From Byssochlamys sp. IMV 00236 (Eukaryota > Ascomycota > Eurotiomycetes > Eurotiales > Thermoascaceae), in contig MSJH02000205.1 in the NCBI GenBank assembly GCA_001931875.2, positions 1 through 37,459 on the forward strand: 37,459 nt of DNA. Direction: 5' to 3'. The stretch's first letter is position 1, and each line of letters opens with the position of its first letter. This document shows positions 12,037-21,904 of this stretch, one piece after another. The position numbers and the translations under genes are program-made. The notes beneath the pieces are model-generated. The model made no database searches, was not told where the DNA came from, and was given only the letters and a program-made list of their open reading frames with translations.

Positions 12037-12735
12037 TAAAAAAAATGATAATTTCAGACAACAAAAAATAATAAAAGATGCAACAAATAATAAAAAATTC
12101 TGAAAAAGATGTATCTTACACTAGTGTAAATAAAATGTATACATGCAACCTCACCTCAACTATGAAAGAACTCCAATACATAGGAGGCAGACGGCATGTA
12201 CCTTATCTTTTTTTTTTTAATGTAGGCTTCCATGCTGGCCATACCAATAACTTCTTTATCGTGTATGGGTTGCTTTCATGGAGCCTGAAAGAGAGAAGAT
12301 GAAAGAAAATTCTATGAAGCCCAAGGTCATTTTTAAAGTAAAGACAGTTGCCCACAAATTAGTAGTCACAGGATAAAAAACAGGTCCAAGGATCGGACTT
12401 GGGATGATGAGAGCAGTGTAAAGTTAGCACAAATCCTGTGTTGAATGTTATGCATCCGTAAATGTTATTACAGAGCCTTTAGACCATGTTACATTTGGTG
12501 AAGTATTAGATATTTCACAAGCAACTACTTCAGTTTCCATTACTGTACTTTTGATTTCTTTCGGGTGATCTTTATTACTGTGCTTAATAGGACTAAAAAC
12601 CGTTGTTTTCACCAAAAACCGACGTTGAACTGCTGCGGCAATTCTAATGTTTCCCACAATCGAATCACATAAATTGAGATCGAATATGCTTGTCTTTCCT
12701 TTCTTTCTTTCTTTCTTTCATTAAATATAAACAAT
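12037..12735. other. GPI8 3' flank and reductase promoter (699 bases)
   Basis: I see no convincing gene. Two open stretches exist: 12078-12302 (plus) and 12448-12657 (minus, no ATG). Neither resembles a known family, and both lack good context. Just before the reductase ATG lies a CT-rich run made of TTTC units (about 12697-12719) and then ATTAAATATAAA (12720-12731), which looks like a TATA/initiator region for the downstream gene. Confidence 0.5.
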
Positions 12736-13614
12736 ATGCAAGGTTCTGAGCGTATCTTTATTGTCGGTGGAACTGGTAACATTGGGACGAGTGTTGTTCG
12801 TGAGCTGCTTGCCAAAAAGGTGCCCGTAACACTATTTGCCCGTGATACTGATAAGGTAAATGCTCTCTTTGGCAATAACAACCTCATTCAAGTTGTTCCT
12901 GGCAATTTTGATGACCTCAGTCCTTTGAAAGGTTCATTAAACGGTCATTCAAGAATGTTTCTGCTTATAAGCGATATTGAAAGATATGTGCAATTGAAAA
13001 CAGAGATTAGCCAATATGCCTTTGAATCAGGCATAAAGCAAATTGTTAACCTCTCCGATATCCTAGCCAGCTATCCTTGGCGTACCACTTACTTGGGTCA
13101 CCGATCTAGGATTGTAGAAGAAGCTATTTTGAATATGCCCAACCGTGGCTACTGTGTTTCTCTACGTCCCACTCGTTTGATGTCAAATTTTCTGGTCTTT
13201 GAACGTCTACAAGACAATGTTACGTTTGATACTATTGACGAAGACAAGCTTCAAGGGTGGATTTCTCCAAATGATATTGGAGCAGTGGCTGCAGCTATTT
13301 TGACTGAGGATATAGAAAAGCATGCTGATGCTGTTTACGAACTTAGTGGTGATGCCATTACACCTAAACAGCGTGCAGACATCTTTACTCATGTGCTCAA
13401 TCGTCCTATTACATATAAAAAGATATCAGCTGCTGAAAAATATCAGGCATACGTGAGCTGTGGTTGCCCTCATCTTGTCGCTTATACGGCATCTACTTCC
13501 ATGGCTACTATTGATGCTCATTCTGCATATATCACGGATGGTATCGAGATTTTGATAGGAAGAAAGCCGGAAACTCTTGAAAAGTATGTTCTTGCTAACA
13601 AGGACAAGTTTTAA
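12736..13614 (+). CDS. NmrA-like NAD(P)-binding reductase family protein, 292 aa
   Basis: Atypical short-chain dehydrogenase. The N-terminus has a beta-strand and the nucleotide-binding loop GGTGNIGTSVV (residues about 10-20), then ARDTDK after strand 2, where NADP-preferring members carry an Arg. The overall build (Rossmann domain, then a variable substrate domain around residues 140-250 with WISPNDIGAVAAAIL, a conserved NmrA block) fits the NmrA/azoreductase-like/NAD(P)H-sensor group. The active-site Tyr-x-x-x-Lys of classical SDRs is not seen, so it may be either a quinone-type reductase or a redox sensor. No introns. AATAAA follows the stop within ten bases. Confidence 0.8.
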   Translation: MQGSERIFIVGGTGNIGTSVVRELLAKKVPVTLFARDTDKVNALFGNNNLIQVVPGNFDDLSPLKGSLNGHSRMFLLISDIERYVQLKTEISQYAFESGIKQIVNLSDILASYPWRTTYLGHRSRIVEEAILNMPNRGYCVSLRPTRLMSNFLVFERLQDNVTFDTIDEDKLQGWISPNDIGAVAAAILTEDIEKHADAVYELSGDAITPKQRADIFTHVLNRPITYKKISAAEKYQAYVSCGCPHLVAYTASTSMATIDAHSAYITDGIEILIGRKPETLEKYVLANKDKF

Positions 13615-13693
13615 CTAAATAAAGCTGATGAATAAACTTTTGATTACATCATTACATAATGTGTAAAAGGATAAAGAACACAGCTTATTATTT

Positions 13694-13738
13694 AATAATG
13701 ATAATGATAATAGTAATAATAATAATAATAATAATAAT
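13694..13738. repeat. (ATA/AAT)n trinucleotide microsatellite
   Basis: About 45 bases of TAATGA and TAATAA units in the short gap between the convergent reductase and DUF4112 genes. It is a simple repeat likely to vary in length between strains. Confidence 0.85.
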
Positions 13739-13742
13739 GGCA

Positions 13743-14454
13743 CTATTCCTGTTTTTTTGTATTAAGTGTTCCGACTATTTTATCAACTGGCACCTTGCTA
13801 TAAATGTCATTTCCAAGCTGCCTCCACGTTATTTCTCTTTCCTCTGGCTGTGGTTCCTTTGAGGTGTTATTGACCCAGTCATTTAGTTCTTCATAATTGT
13901 ACAGGTTGGCCTTATAAAACATATGAAGGAAACCGCCGATCACTGGGATTAAACTAAAGATAAAGTCCACAAAAATATTCAACAACATATGCATCAATAA
14001 CCACAAGGGTATACCAAAAGTAGTTGACAAGTATACTATTTGTTTTTTGCTTAGTACACACTCTTTGAATCTGTTTACCATCATATTATATACTTACTTT
14101 GATACATGGAGAGGACAACACTCATTGCGCCACCTACCACAGGAATAAAACCCTATAACTGTATAAGAATGCTTCAAGGGATGATTTATTACTACTGCTT
14201 ACCAAAAGTGAATCAATACCTAATGGAATAGGTGAATGAGGTACAGCATTATCCAACCATTTGGCCAATCTTTCAATTTTTTTCATCAGCTTTTTCTTTT
14301 GTTTGTCTGTCATTGTGCGCTTGGGTAAAGTCTGATGGAGGTAAGGGTAATGTCTCTCAGCAGAACGAAGTTGTCGACTGCCTTGAACACGAACTGCTTC
14401 GACTATTTCTGGAACATGTATCTTTTCTGCTATCTTGCCTTTAACGTAATTCAT
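13743..14454 (-). CDS. DUF4112 membrane protein, 3 exons, 199 aa
   Basis: Exons: 14454-14203, 14152-14098, 14035-13743. The core reads IPLGIDSLL, then after the first intron GFIPVVGGAMSVVLSMYQ, then FGIPLWLLMHMLLNIFVDF, SLIPVIGGFLHMFYKANLYN. This twofold pattern (Gly-Ile-Asp-Ser-Leu-Leu-Gly, Ile-Pro-x-x-Gly-Gly, Ile-Pro-Val-Ile-Gly-Gly, Lys-Ala-Asn-x-x-Asn) is that of DUF4112, a family of small membrane proteins of unknown function widespread in bacteria and fungi. Two or three hydrophobic hairpins are likely. The N-terminal 90 residues are basic and cytosolic-looking. The C-terminal end is hydrophilic and ends in GTLNTKKQE. It lies 101 bases downstream of the peroxin gene in the same direction. 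Function unknown. Confidence 0.85.
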
Positions 14455-14555
14455 GATTATTTTTATTTAATGTATTTGATAATAAAAGAAGAGTTGTGAT
14501 TTTAATGCATTTTTATACATAAAAAAAAAGCAGCTTAAATTGAGCAAATCATGAA

Positions 14556-15965
14556 TCATTTTTCCTTTTTTGCTTCGTCATTATTACGTATTTCCTCTAT
14601 TTCACGCTCTACCAATCTTGCTCGCCTGCACCAACGACGGCGTCTCGTGAATGTTTGAATACCAGGCATACCGCTCAATTGTTTCCATGCATTATTTCCG
14701 TACTCCCATCCGTTATGGTCTACCTTGCCTTCTAATTCACCCGTCATATCCACCCACCAATCTCCGTCTGCCCAGGTCCATACTTTACGCGTTGTACGTT
14801 TGATCGTTTGCTTCTCATTGATTGTTTGATAGGTTGTGTTTGATGTACTTTCTGGTAATTGAAATTCTTCTTTACTAGGTATAGGCTTCAATTGGCTATC
14901 TGTCCATGGTCCACGTTCATTGGGCATCATGTTGGTTGTCCAGTGAACACCTAACCACCATCTCTGCATGCACAATTGTTAATTTATGAAAACAACAATA
15001 AAGCTAATATTTACCTGATTCTCATACACTTCAAATTGAAAAATCATCTCAGTACGTGTGCCCTTACTATCATCTTGTTGTATTTCCACAGGTTTTTCTA
15101 TCATAGAGAGAGCATTTGCCTTTACCTTTTTAGCACGATGAAGCATGGTTCGAATACGCTCTTTAAACTGTAAGTCGAAGCGAAAGACAGACACGATCAC
15201 GGCCACTCCATAAGCCCACATGGCAGCCAACAGATGCTTCAAGACAATGTTACGACGCATACTACTGACAATGATTTGAAACCAAGGGGAAGGACTGACA
15301 AGAAGGACAGCACCTACGATGGCCATAATGACTTGAGCACCAAACCACCAATTGATTAAGATCCAGAGAGGTGCAACATACATCAGGACACTCAGCACAG
15401 ATACTGGATTAGACTCACCAATAATATTAATAGCTCGTTCAACATATCTCTGAGCGTGATCCAAGAAAGCATTGATGATCACTAAATCCTCCAAGGTATC
15501 ATCCAGCGATACCTGTCCAGCAGGCCGAATCTTTCTTGAAATCAATTCATTCGCTTCCTCCTCCTTTTGTTGTTCCAAATAACGGTTTCGTTCATCATCA
15601 TCATCTTCTTGTCTTAGTTTCTCTTCTCTTTTCCTACGCTGCTCTTGACGCACTTTCTCTAGGTTCTCTCGGCGAACTCGGTTCATTCTTACTGCTAACC
15701 AGTCTTGAGCCAGTTTGTAAAGTATCAGACCAGGAAAACCTAAGGCAAGGAGTTGCCAAGTCCAAAGACAGGTCATGATCCATATCAAGACCATCAGAAT
15801 AGAAAGTCGAGGTTGTGATGATTTCCACATGAGGACTTGAGCTAGTTGAGCAATATATCTTAGTGCAGGTCCTAATGACACCAATAACTTGAGTACAGGC
15901 GTAGGTATCTGGTCTAGTGTTTTAACAGTATAGGGTGAAGTAAAACTCATCGCTTCTGAGCCCAT
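14556..15965 (-). CDS. Dysferlin-domain peroxin (Pex24/Pex30 family), 2 exons, 452 aa
   Basis: Membrane protein that in yeasts controls peroxisome number and peroxisome-ER contact (Pex28-Pex32 group). Exons: 15965-15015 and 14963-14556. The N-terminal half holds the integral peroxisomal membrane domain with hydrophobic segments around residues 50-85 and 195-265, separated by a charged coiled coil (about 95-150, many Arg/Glu/Gln). The C-terminal half is the dysferlin domain: FEVYENQ joined across the intron to RWWLGVHW, then RGPWTDSQ, WTWADGDWWVD, GWEYGNNAW, and the closing TRRRRWCRRARL. These Trp/Arg blocks are diagnostic. It is divergent from the MutL homologue with a 329-base gap. It cannot be assigned to one yeast paralogue. 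Confidence 0.88.
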
Positions 15966-16294
15966 ATTTTTCTTTTATTAAAAGAGAAAAGAAAAAGAAA
16001 TAAAAAGCTGGCAACTCTACTAAAAATACAGACCGTATTTCACATGCAAAAAGGGACCATTGTATGACATGAAACCTTCTTTATGATCACGTGACTATCA
16101 TCAATCATTTTACACACACATATCTGTCTTTGATACAATGAAACCTATACACAATTGTTGTCCTTTTAATCTTTTTGGGTTTACATAAAAATGAAGAAAA
16201 GGATGTTTGAATAAAGGAAAAACACAGCTGTCAGACGTGACTTTTAAAAAGTCCATTTTGCATAAAAATACTCTTTTTCTTTTTTTAACTCTTG
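15966..16294. other. Divergent promoter between the peroxin and MLH2-like genes (329 bases)
   Basis: No gene seen. It contains a CACGTG E-box in the context GATCACGTGACT (about 16085-16096) and a short inverted repeat, GACTTTTAAAAAGTC (about 16239-16253). Both flanking genes are read outward from here, so it is their shared regulatory region. Confidence 0.5.
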
Positions 16295-19251
16295 ATGTCT
16301 GTGCAATTACTAGACAAGTCGACTATTCGACATTTACATTCTGGACAAGTCATTGTCGATGTTGAGTCTATAGTAAAAGAACTTGTAGAGTAAGAGAGAG
16401 AGAGAGAGAGAATAGGATTGAGCTTTTTATTAACTTATCACCCAAAGAAACTCACTAGACGCTTTGGCTACTGTTGTAGAGATAAGGCTCATAGATCACG
16501 GCTTACACTCTATACAGGTATACTACCCAGTTCATTTTTCTTGTTTTATATTAACGAGGGGTCTCAGGTGAGGGATAATGGCTCTGGTATTGATGAAAAG
16601 GATCGTCCATGGATAGCTAAACCTCATTCTACTTCTAAAATAAAAAGCTTTCAAGACCTCGAAAGCATTGAAACATTTGGGTTTCGAGGAGAAGCACTGC
16701 ATTCGATATGCACCATAGCCAAAGACATGTCACTGACCACAAAGACAAGGAGCGATTCAGTTTCAAAGAAATATGATATTGACTCAACTGGGAACTTGAT
16801 CAAGTAAGTTTCAAAATATGGTCATAAAAGAGGATCACTTATAACATATCTATCATAGTGAACAATCAGTCACTGTGTTTGCAGAAACAGGCACAATGAT
16901 CACCATTCAACAACCATTTATCAATTTACCAGTTAGAAGACAGCTAGCACAGAAAAATGCAGCAGCCATTGCAAAGAGAGTACAGGATGTATTAGTGAAG
17001 TATGCCCTGGCTCATCCTTCTATACGCTTTCTACTTTATGATGCACCTCAATCAGCTGGAAAACCATCGGTATGGATAAAACCGCCCACATCAGATATAG
17101 AAGGATCTATAACTACCATCTTTGGATCCCAATTATCCAAAATGTTGGAACGATATATTGAAACCGACCCTCAACATACTTCGTTGACAGTAGATGCCTT
17201 GTTGCCAAAGAAAAATTCAGGCAAGTCTTGGAAGAAGAAAAAAAAAAGGACTACATTTATTCATATCGCTTCTTTTTAGATCCTTCCGTCATCCTGAAAG
17301 GGAATGATCGTGTTTTCTTTTATGTCAATCAACGCCCCATTCATTATGTTAAATCAGAATTAAAGGAGTTAGTGACCACCATAAAGACTCGATACAGAGA
17401 AGTAGTCGGACTGAGTGAAGGTTTGTTTTATCATTATAAATCAAATGAAAGCCTAATCACCCCCTACTTTAGCCGTTAGTTCTAAGAAGACTCCCTTCAT
17501 TTATATCGATATTCAACTGCCTCCAGATGAAATTGATGGCAAGTATACATACTACTGTTACAGCAGTCATATTAACGTTTATACTAGTCAATATTGAGCC
17601 AAATAAAACGGCAGTTCTGTTTCATAACAAGCAAAGAGTGATCAATCACGTCGAATCTATTCTAGAAAAAATATATCCATCAAGAATAGAATCATTCTTT
17701 CAGCAGCCCTTAAAATCAGTGAATGTACCAGCAGTAAACAAGTCGCAGGAAAGACCTCAGCAGGCTGGCAAAGAAAACAATAAGCATGCAGCTGCCAAAG
17801 ATATCACAAACTGGCAAATAGAACCTTCATCTCAACCAAAAGAGAGTAATAACATTAGCAGTTTACCACCTGCAAATAAGTCAGTAATGCTTCCATACAA
17901 ATCACCTTTGAAAAAAACGCCTATCGAGACCAATCATTCCGATACTGCAAAATCAACACCATCAACCAGTGCACCTACTACACAAAAGACTATCCATGCT
18001 CCTGCTGATGCATCTTTTGTATCATCCATACCTAAAAATAATACGGCTAGTGTTGTTCATACCCCAGCGACAATTACTTCAGAACCTTCAAATAGAAACA
18101 AAGAAGCTTCACATGCAACAACGTCCATAGCTTCCCTTTTCAAGCAGCCACCTAGAGCGACGCCAAGGCCAATCCCAAAAGCCTCTTCTCATCAATTACC
18201 GGCACCTAGGGAACCGATCAGAGATAACCCACCTCCTTCCAGGAGCCTCTTGGAGATGTTTGGCGCAAGAGCAGATACCCCACAACAAATCCCTCAAAAA
18301 CGTGCATTACCAGCAGTCGAACATCCAACGACACCTAAACGCAACAAAAGTACTCTCAATGAGACTATGACAATTGATGTCGATATAAACATGATTCGCT
18401 CTAACTATGCCAAACGTAAAGAACAGCTAGCAAAGACGTACCATATACACATTGAAGATTATGTGATGATGCAATTGGATGGAATACCTTTTACACAGTT
18501 TATAAACTACTCAGATCAGTTTACCTTTTTTATCAAAGGTATACGGTCTACAGACGATCAGAGAATTCACAAGTTCACCCAATTGGGTTTATTGAAAATG
18601 AAAGAGTAAGTGTTTGAAGGGCTCAGTGGGTTCATTCATTTACCGTGTATGTTTTAGTATTCAAACGCATTGTATCATGAACAAGTTAATTCAAGAACAC
18701 AAGCTCATATGCAAGACAAAGTTGAGTAGACCCGTGCAAATACAATTGGGTACATCAGATCCTTTATTTTCTATATTACTCTTGTTAGAAGGCAGAGAAA
18801 GGCTGATTGATGATGATCTTCATGGCAACAAGCATATCACATTTAAAGAGATAACAGATGAACGTGTTGTTCATAACGGATTTCTCGTCCGATGGAGAAA
18901 AGGTAAACCATAACAGTGAAAGTGTTTATAATCTAAACTCCTTTTTTCTACATAGAACCCCACATAGATCATGCTGTTGTTCAATTTACCAGCATCTACC
19001 CCCTTGGCTCTGGGTATGGGCCTGCTGACTTTCGAGAGTTGTTATCTGATCTCAATAAGCGTCCTACAAAAGTCTTGGCACATTTTAAATCATTGGCTCA
19101 AGAAATGATAACACAAGGATACACTCTTGATCAAGAGCAACTTGAGCATATCCTCAATCAGTTACGCTGGCAAACGATCACTGACTCTGAATGGCGATTA
19201 GGTGTATTAGACTCGAAAATTGTAGCATGCATGTTGCTAACAAGCACATAA
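16295..19251 (+). CDS. MLH2: MutL homologue of the MLH2 / human-PMS1 type, 9 exons, 842 aa
   Basis: DNA mismatch-repair ATPase, normally a partner of MLH1 and an accessory factor in frameshift avoidance and recombination. Exons: 16295-16389, 16448-16517, 16568-16803, 16859-17220, 17280-17420, 17473-17538, 17588-18605, 18658-18902, 18956-19251. GHKL motifs: ELVENSLDA (Asn for Mg-ATP), VRDNGSGID, and FGFRGEALHSI. The second domain ends with FFYVNQRPIH and IDVNIEPNKTAVLF. A Ser/Thr/Pro/Gln-rich linker spans about residues 360-580. The C-terminal domain (VDINMIRSNYAKRKE onward) lacks the DQHAxxExxxxE endonuclease motif of PMS2/yeast Pms1 and MLH3, which with the N-terminal pattern points to MLH2/PMS1. 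Introns 4 and 6 begin with GC (listed separately). The symbol rests on these features, not on a tree. Confidence 0.85.
17221..17279 (+). other. GC-AG intron 4 of the MLH2-like gene
   Basis: The exon ends ...AATTCAG and the intron starts GCAAGT, the standard context of GC donors, and ends CTTTTTAG. Splicing joins ALLPKKNS to DPSVILKGND in frame, which matches the MutL family. Without it the frame meets a stop at 17277-17279. No GT donor in reach restores the frame. Confidence 0.8.
17539..17587 (+). other. GC-AG intron 6 of the MLH2-like gene
   Basis: The exon ends GAAATTGATG and the intron begins GCAAGTATAC, ending ATACTAG. Splicing gives PPDEIDVNIEPNKT, the strongly conserved MutL block (Asp-Val-Asn-x-x-Pro-x-Lys). 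This is the second GC donor in the same gene and has the same GCAAGT hexamer. Confidence 0.85.
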
Positions 19252-19291
19252 AAAAAAAATTAAAAATATGTGTGTATGCATGTATCCTATT

Positions 19292-20455
19292 TTATTTTCT
19301 ATTGCTATGAGCTGATTCGCTTTTAGTGCGTCGCATAAACTGATTGACTTTTTTAAGTATCTTGTTACTGTCTGACTGACCCATCGATCCATGTCGAAGG
19401 AGGTCAATGACTGTCATAACCGACGGACGACGTAGGACACCTCGTTTGTCTTTCACGGTTGGTGCATGTAACAAAGAATCAGAGTATTTTTCGAGTGAGT
19501 CTTCTAGCCCTTGAAGGATCAATTGCATTTGATGATGTCCCTTGATAAACTCATGAGCCACCTGCAGCTCTTCACGTGTGATAACTTGTTTAAGTTGTGC
19601 CATGGCCGTCTTGGACCGAAGGATCATGGACAGACATTCCATCCGATTATACTTGACTGCTTGCAGAACGATGCTTGCTGAACAAGTCTGACGCGTGGTG
19701 GGGTTGACAATGTCGCCCAAGAGGGTGATATCTGCCTTGGCCGAATGAATAAGGTAATCTAATGCATGAGGATAGTCACCGTTGGCAAGTAAGCAGAACA
19801 AGGGCGTCTTGCGGCTCGAGTCACGACGGTTGACATCTGCACCACGCGAAACTAAAAGTTCAATGGCTTCATCCGGCGGCTGACAGAACCGAGCGGCGTA
19901 ATGGAGCGGTGTCCATCCATCCCCGTCAGATGCATTAGGATTCGCCTTATGATTTAACAAGGCTTCGAGACAGAGTAGTGGCTGGTGAGGACAATGTAAA
20001 GGAACCATATGAATCGCTTGGACATTATATATATTGCATGTAGTTGCATCTGCTCCATGATCGAGAAGTAGTTTGATGATAGGCAATATGGAGTTTCTAT
20101 GAGTTCGTGCATTAGAAAGAACAAGGTGAAGCAGCGTACAGTCCGTATCTGGGTCTCTTGTGTTCAAGAGAGTGGTCAGGTCGATGCCTTTGGTGTTTTC
20201 GATATAGTATTGAAGTGCCTGTAGGTTGCCTAGTTCAGCAGCTTTCCAGATAGATATATCAGGTTTCGTCACGGGTGCTTCCAACTCAATGGAGATATGT
20301 CCATCTTCAATTTCAATTCCTGCTTGAATGACTCGACTATCCAGGATGTGATCATGAGGAGGAGGCTTGATATTATTGAGCAAGGCAAATGTACGACTGA
20401 ATACAGTAGGCATAGCAGGTTGAGATAAAAGAAGAAGAAAAAAGATAAAATTCAT
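19292..20455 (-). CDS. Ankyrin-repeat protein, 387 aa, single exon
   Basis: Ankyrin repeats fill about residues 65-235: ISIWKAAELGNLQALQYYI, CTLLHLVLSNA followed by IIKLLLDHGADATT, HKANPNASDGDGWTPLHYAA, and ELLVSRGADVNRRD with KTPLFCLLANGDYPHAL. These show the Gly-Ala-Asp-x-Asn and Thr-Pro-Leu-His signatures. The C-terminal 120 residues are basic and Ser-rich with no known domain. The first ATG (20455) would add a hydrophobic, signal-like MNFIFFLLLLSQ; an internal ATG at 20413 (MPTVFSRTFALL) gives a plain cytosolic protein and may be the true start. Binding partner unknown. Its stop is 40 bases from that of the MutL gene, which is convergent, and it is divergent from GET4. Confidence 0.75.
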   Translation of the reverse strand: MNFIFFLLLLSQPAMPTVFSRTFALLNNIKPPPHDHILDSRVIQAGIEIEDGHISIELEAPVTKPDISIWKAAELGNLQALQYYIENTKGIDLTTLLNTRDPDTDCTLLHLVLSNARTHRNSILPIIKLLLDHGADATTCNIYNVQAIHMVPLHCPHQPLLCLEALLNHKANPNASDGDGWTPLHYAARFCQPPDEAIELLVSRGADVNRRDSSRKTPLFCLLANGDYPHALDYLIHSAKADITLLGDIVNPTTRQTCSASIVLQAVKYNRMECLSMILRSKTAMAQLKQVITREELQVAHEFIKGHHQMQLILQGLEDSLEKYSDSLLHAPTVKDKRGVLRRPSVMTVIDLLRHGSMGQSDSNKILKKVNQFMRRTKSESAHSNRK

Positions 20456-20662
20456 ATCGGGATATTTTATATATTTTAGTTTAATCTAAGGCTCTACACA
20501 CACAGAGCGCCTTATTTGCTTAGATAAGACTGCAATGAAGGTGTCTTTCTTTTGTTATTCATAGATGACAGGATTCAAACTCCAAACAAATTTTCCATAA
20601 TTGTGCACAGCTTCTATTTTTTTCTCCTTTCTCTCTTTTTTCTTTTTGACCGTGTGTACACA

Positions 20663-21873
20663 ATGGCCAGTAAAGGAACTGAAAAGACATTACAAAAGTT
20701 GAGAGAATCTGTCAATAATGGTAACTATTATGAAGCACATCAGATGTACAGAACAGTTGCTAGAAGGTAAATACACAAATAAATAAAGCAAAAGTACTTA
20801 AATAAAGATAGATATAATAAGCAACATAAATATAAAGACACTATTCATCTTTTACACGATGGCGCCATTTTATTATTACAGCATAAGCAAAATGGTTCTG
20901 GATCTGATCTAGCTAATTACATGCTGGACACGTACAAATCTGCCAATTTACCTGTAGATGAAGCATCATTAGGTAAATAAAGATATGAAAGAAAGAAAGC
21001 AAAAAACTTAAATGTCGCAAAAGACCGTATTGTCGAGATATTGAACTTGTTCCCACCAAACGAAGCTGGTCGAAAGACATTTATTAGTAATGCGATTAGG
21101 TAATGATTTTCTTTCTCTTTTGCCTTTATTAACGTGTTTCTTTAGATGGACAAAGAGTCATGAACAGTTTCCTGACGGAGACCCCGAGTTGCATGATTTT
21201 GTAGGCACTATGCTCTACCACGGTAATAGAAATAGGATAAGACATGTTCAAAATAACTGACATGTGTCAAAAAGAGAAAAAATATAGTCAAGCTGAAGAG
21301 CACTTGATTCTAGGAACAGATCATAGTGCAGCTTTATTAGGTGCATTGGCTTATGAATGGGCTACAGAAGAAAAGCAGACAAATAAGGGCTTTTTCCTTG
21401 CAAGAATAGTATTACAGTAAGTATATTATCATTATTTTTAAAGGTAATACTAACCTTGCTTTAGATATGTAGCATCCAAGGATATCCACTATGCCAATCT
21501 AGCCTTTACCAACTTTATCAAGGCAGGATCACAGCCAAAGGTAGCCGAGTCTAAAGTACGCCGTGCACCTGCAGACGAGCCTACCCCTGTGGACGTTTAC
21601 AGCGATTCCTGGATCAACTTTACACAATTGGTGTTGCTGACCGTACAGCGCGATGCATCAGATTTATTCCAACAGCTCAAATTAAATTACCAGGGCTTGT
21701 ATGGATCAGAACCCCACTTTATTGAACTCATGGACGATATTGGACTTGTGTACTTTAATATTCCCAAGCCAAAGAAGCAGGCTAATATGATTCAGGAAAT
21801 GATGGCCAGTTTATTTGGCGGTGGTAGTGGAGCACCTCAGATTGGAAGTGCACCCAAAGTGGATCTTGATTAA
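20663..21873 (+). CDS. GET4: Get4 (TRC35), tail-anchored protein targeting factor, 6 exons, 322 aa
   Basis: With Get5, Get4 links Sgt2 to the Get3 ATPase so that tail-anchored proteins reach the ER. Exons: 20663-20766, 20812-20972, 21024-21099, 21146-21222, 21275-21416, 21465-21873. The protein is an alpha-solenoid: LRESVNNGNYYEAHQMYRT, then RYNKQHKYKDTIHLLHDGA, then RWTKSHEQFPDGDPELHDF, then AEEHLILGTD with YEWATEE and the beta-hairpin-bearing half from ANLAFTNFIKAG. The C-terminus ends with PQIGSAPKVDLD after a Met/Gly-rich stretch (MIQEMMASLFGGG), usual for the family. All five introns are 45-52 bases. ATG 20663 follows a pyrimidine-rich leader; there is no alternative ATG in a suitable frame upstream. 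Confidence 0.93.
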
Positions 21874-21904
21874 GAAATAAAGACTTTATTTTTCAGCAAT
21901 AAAT

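Noticed and set aside
12078..12302. 74-codon frame after GPI8, containing AGHTNN like Gpi8's SGHTNN
   Set aside because: The similarity is a 15-base match (TGGCCATACCAATAA) with no wider alignment; probably chance.
12448..12657. 69-codon minus-strand frame upstream of the reductase
   Set aside because: It starts with GTG, has no ATG, no family and lies in the promoter of the next gene; a relic exon cannot be fully excluded.
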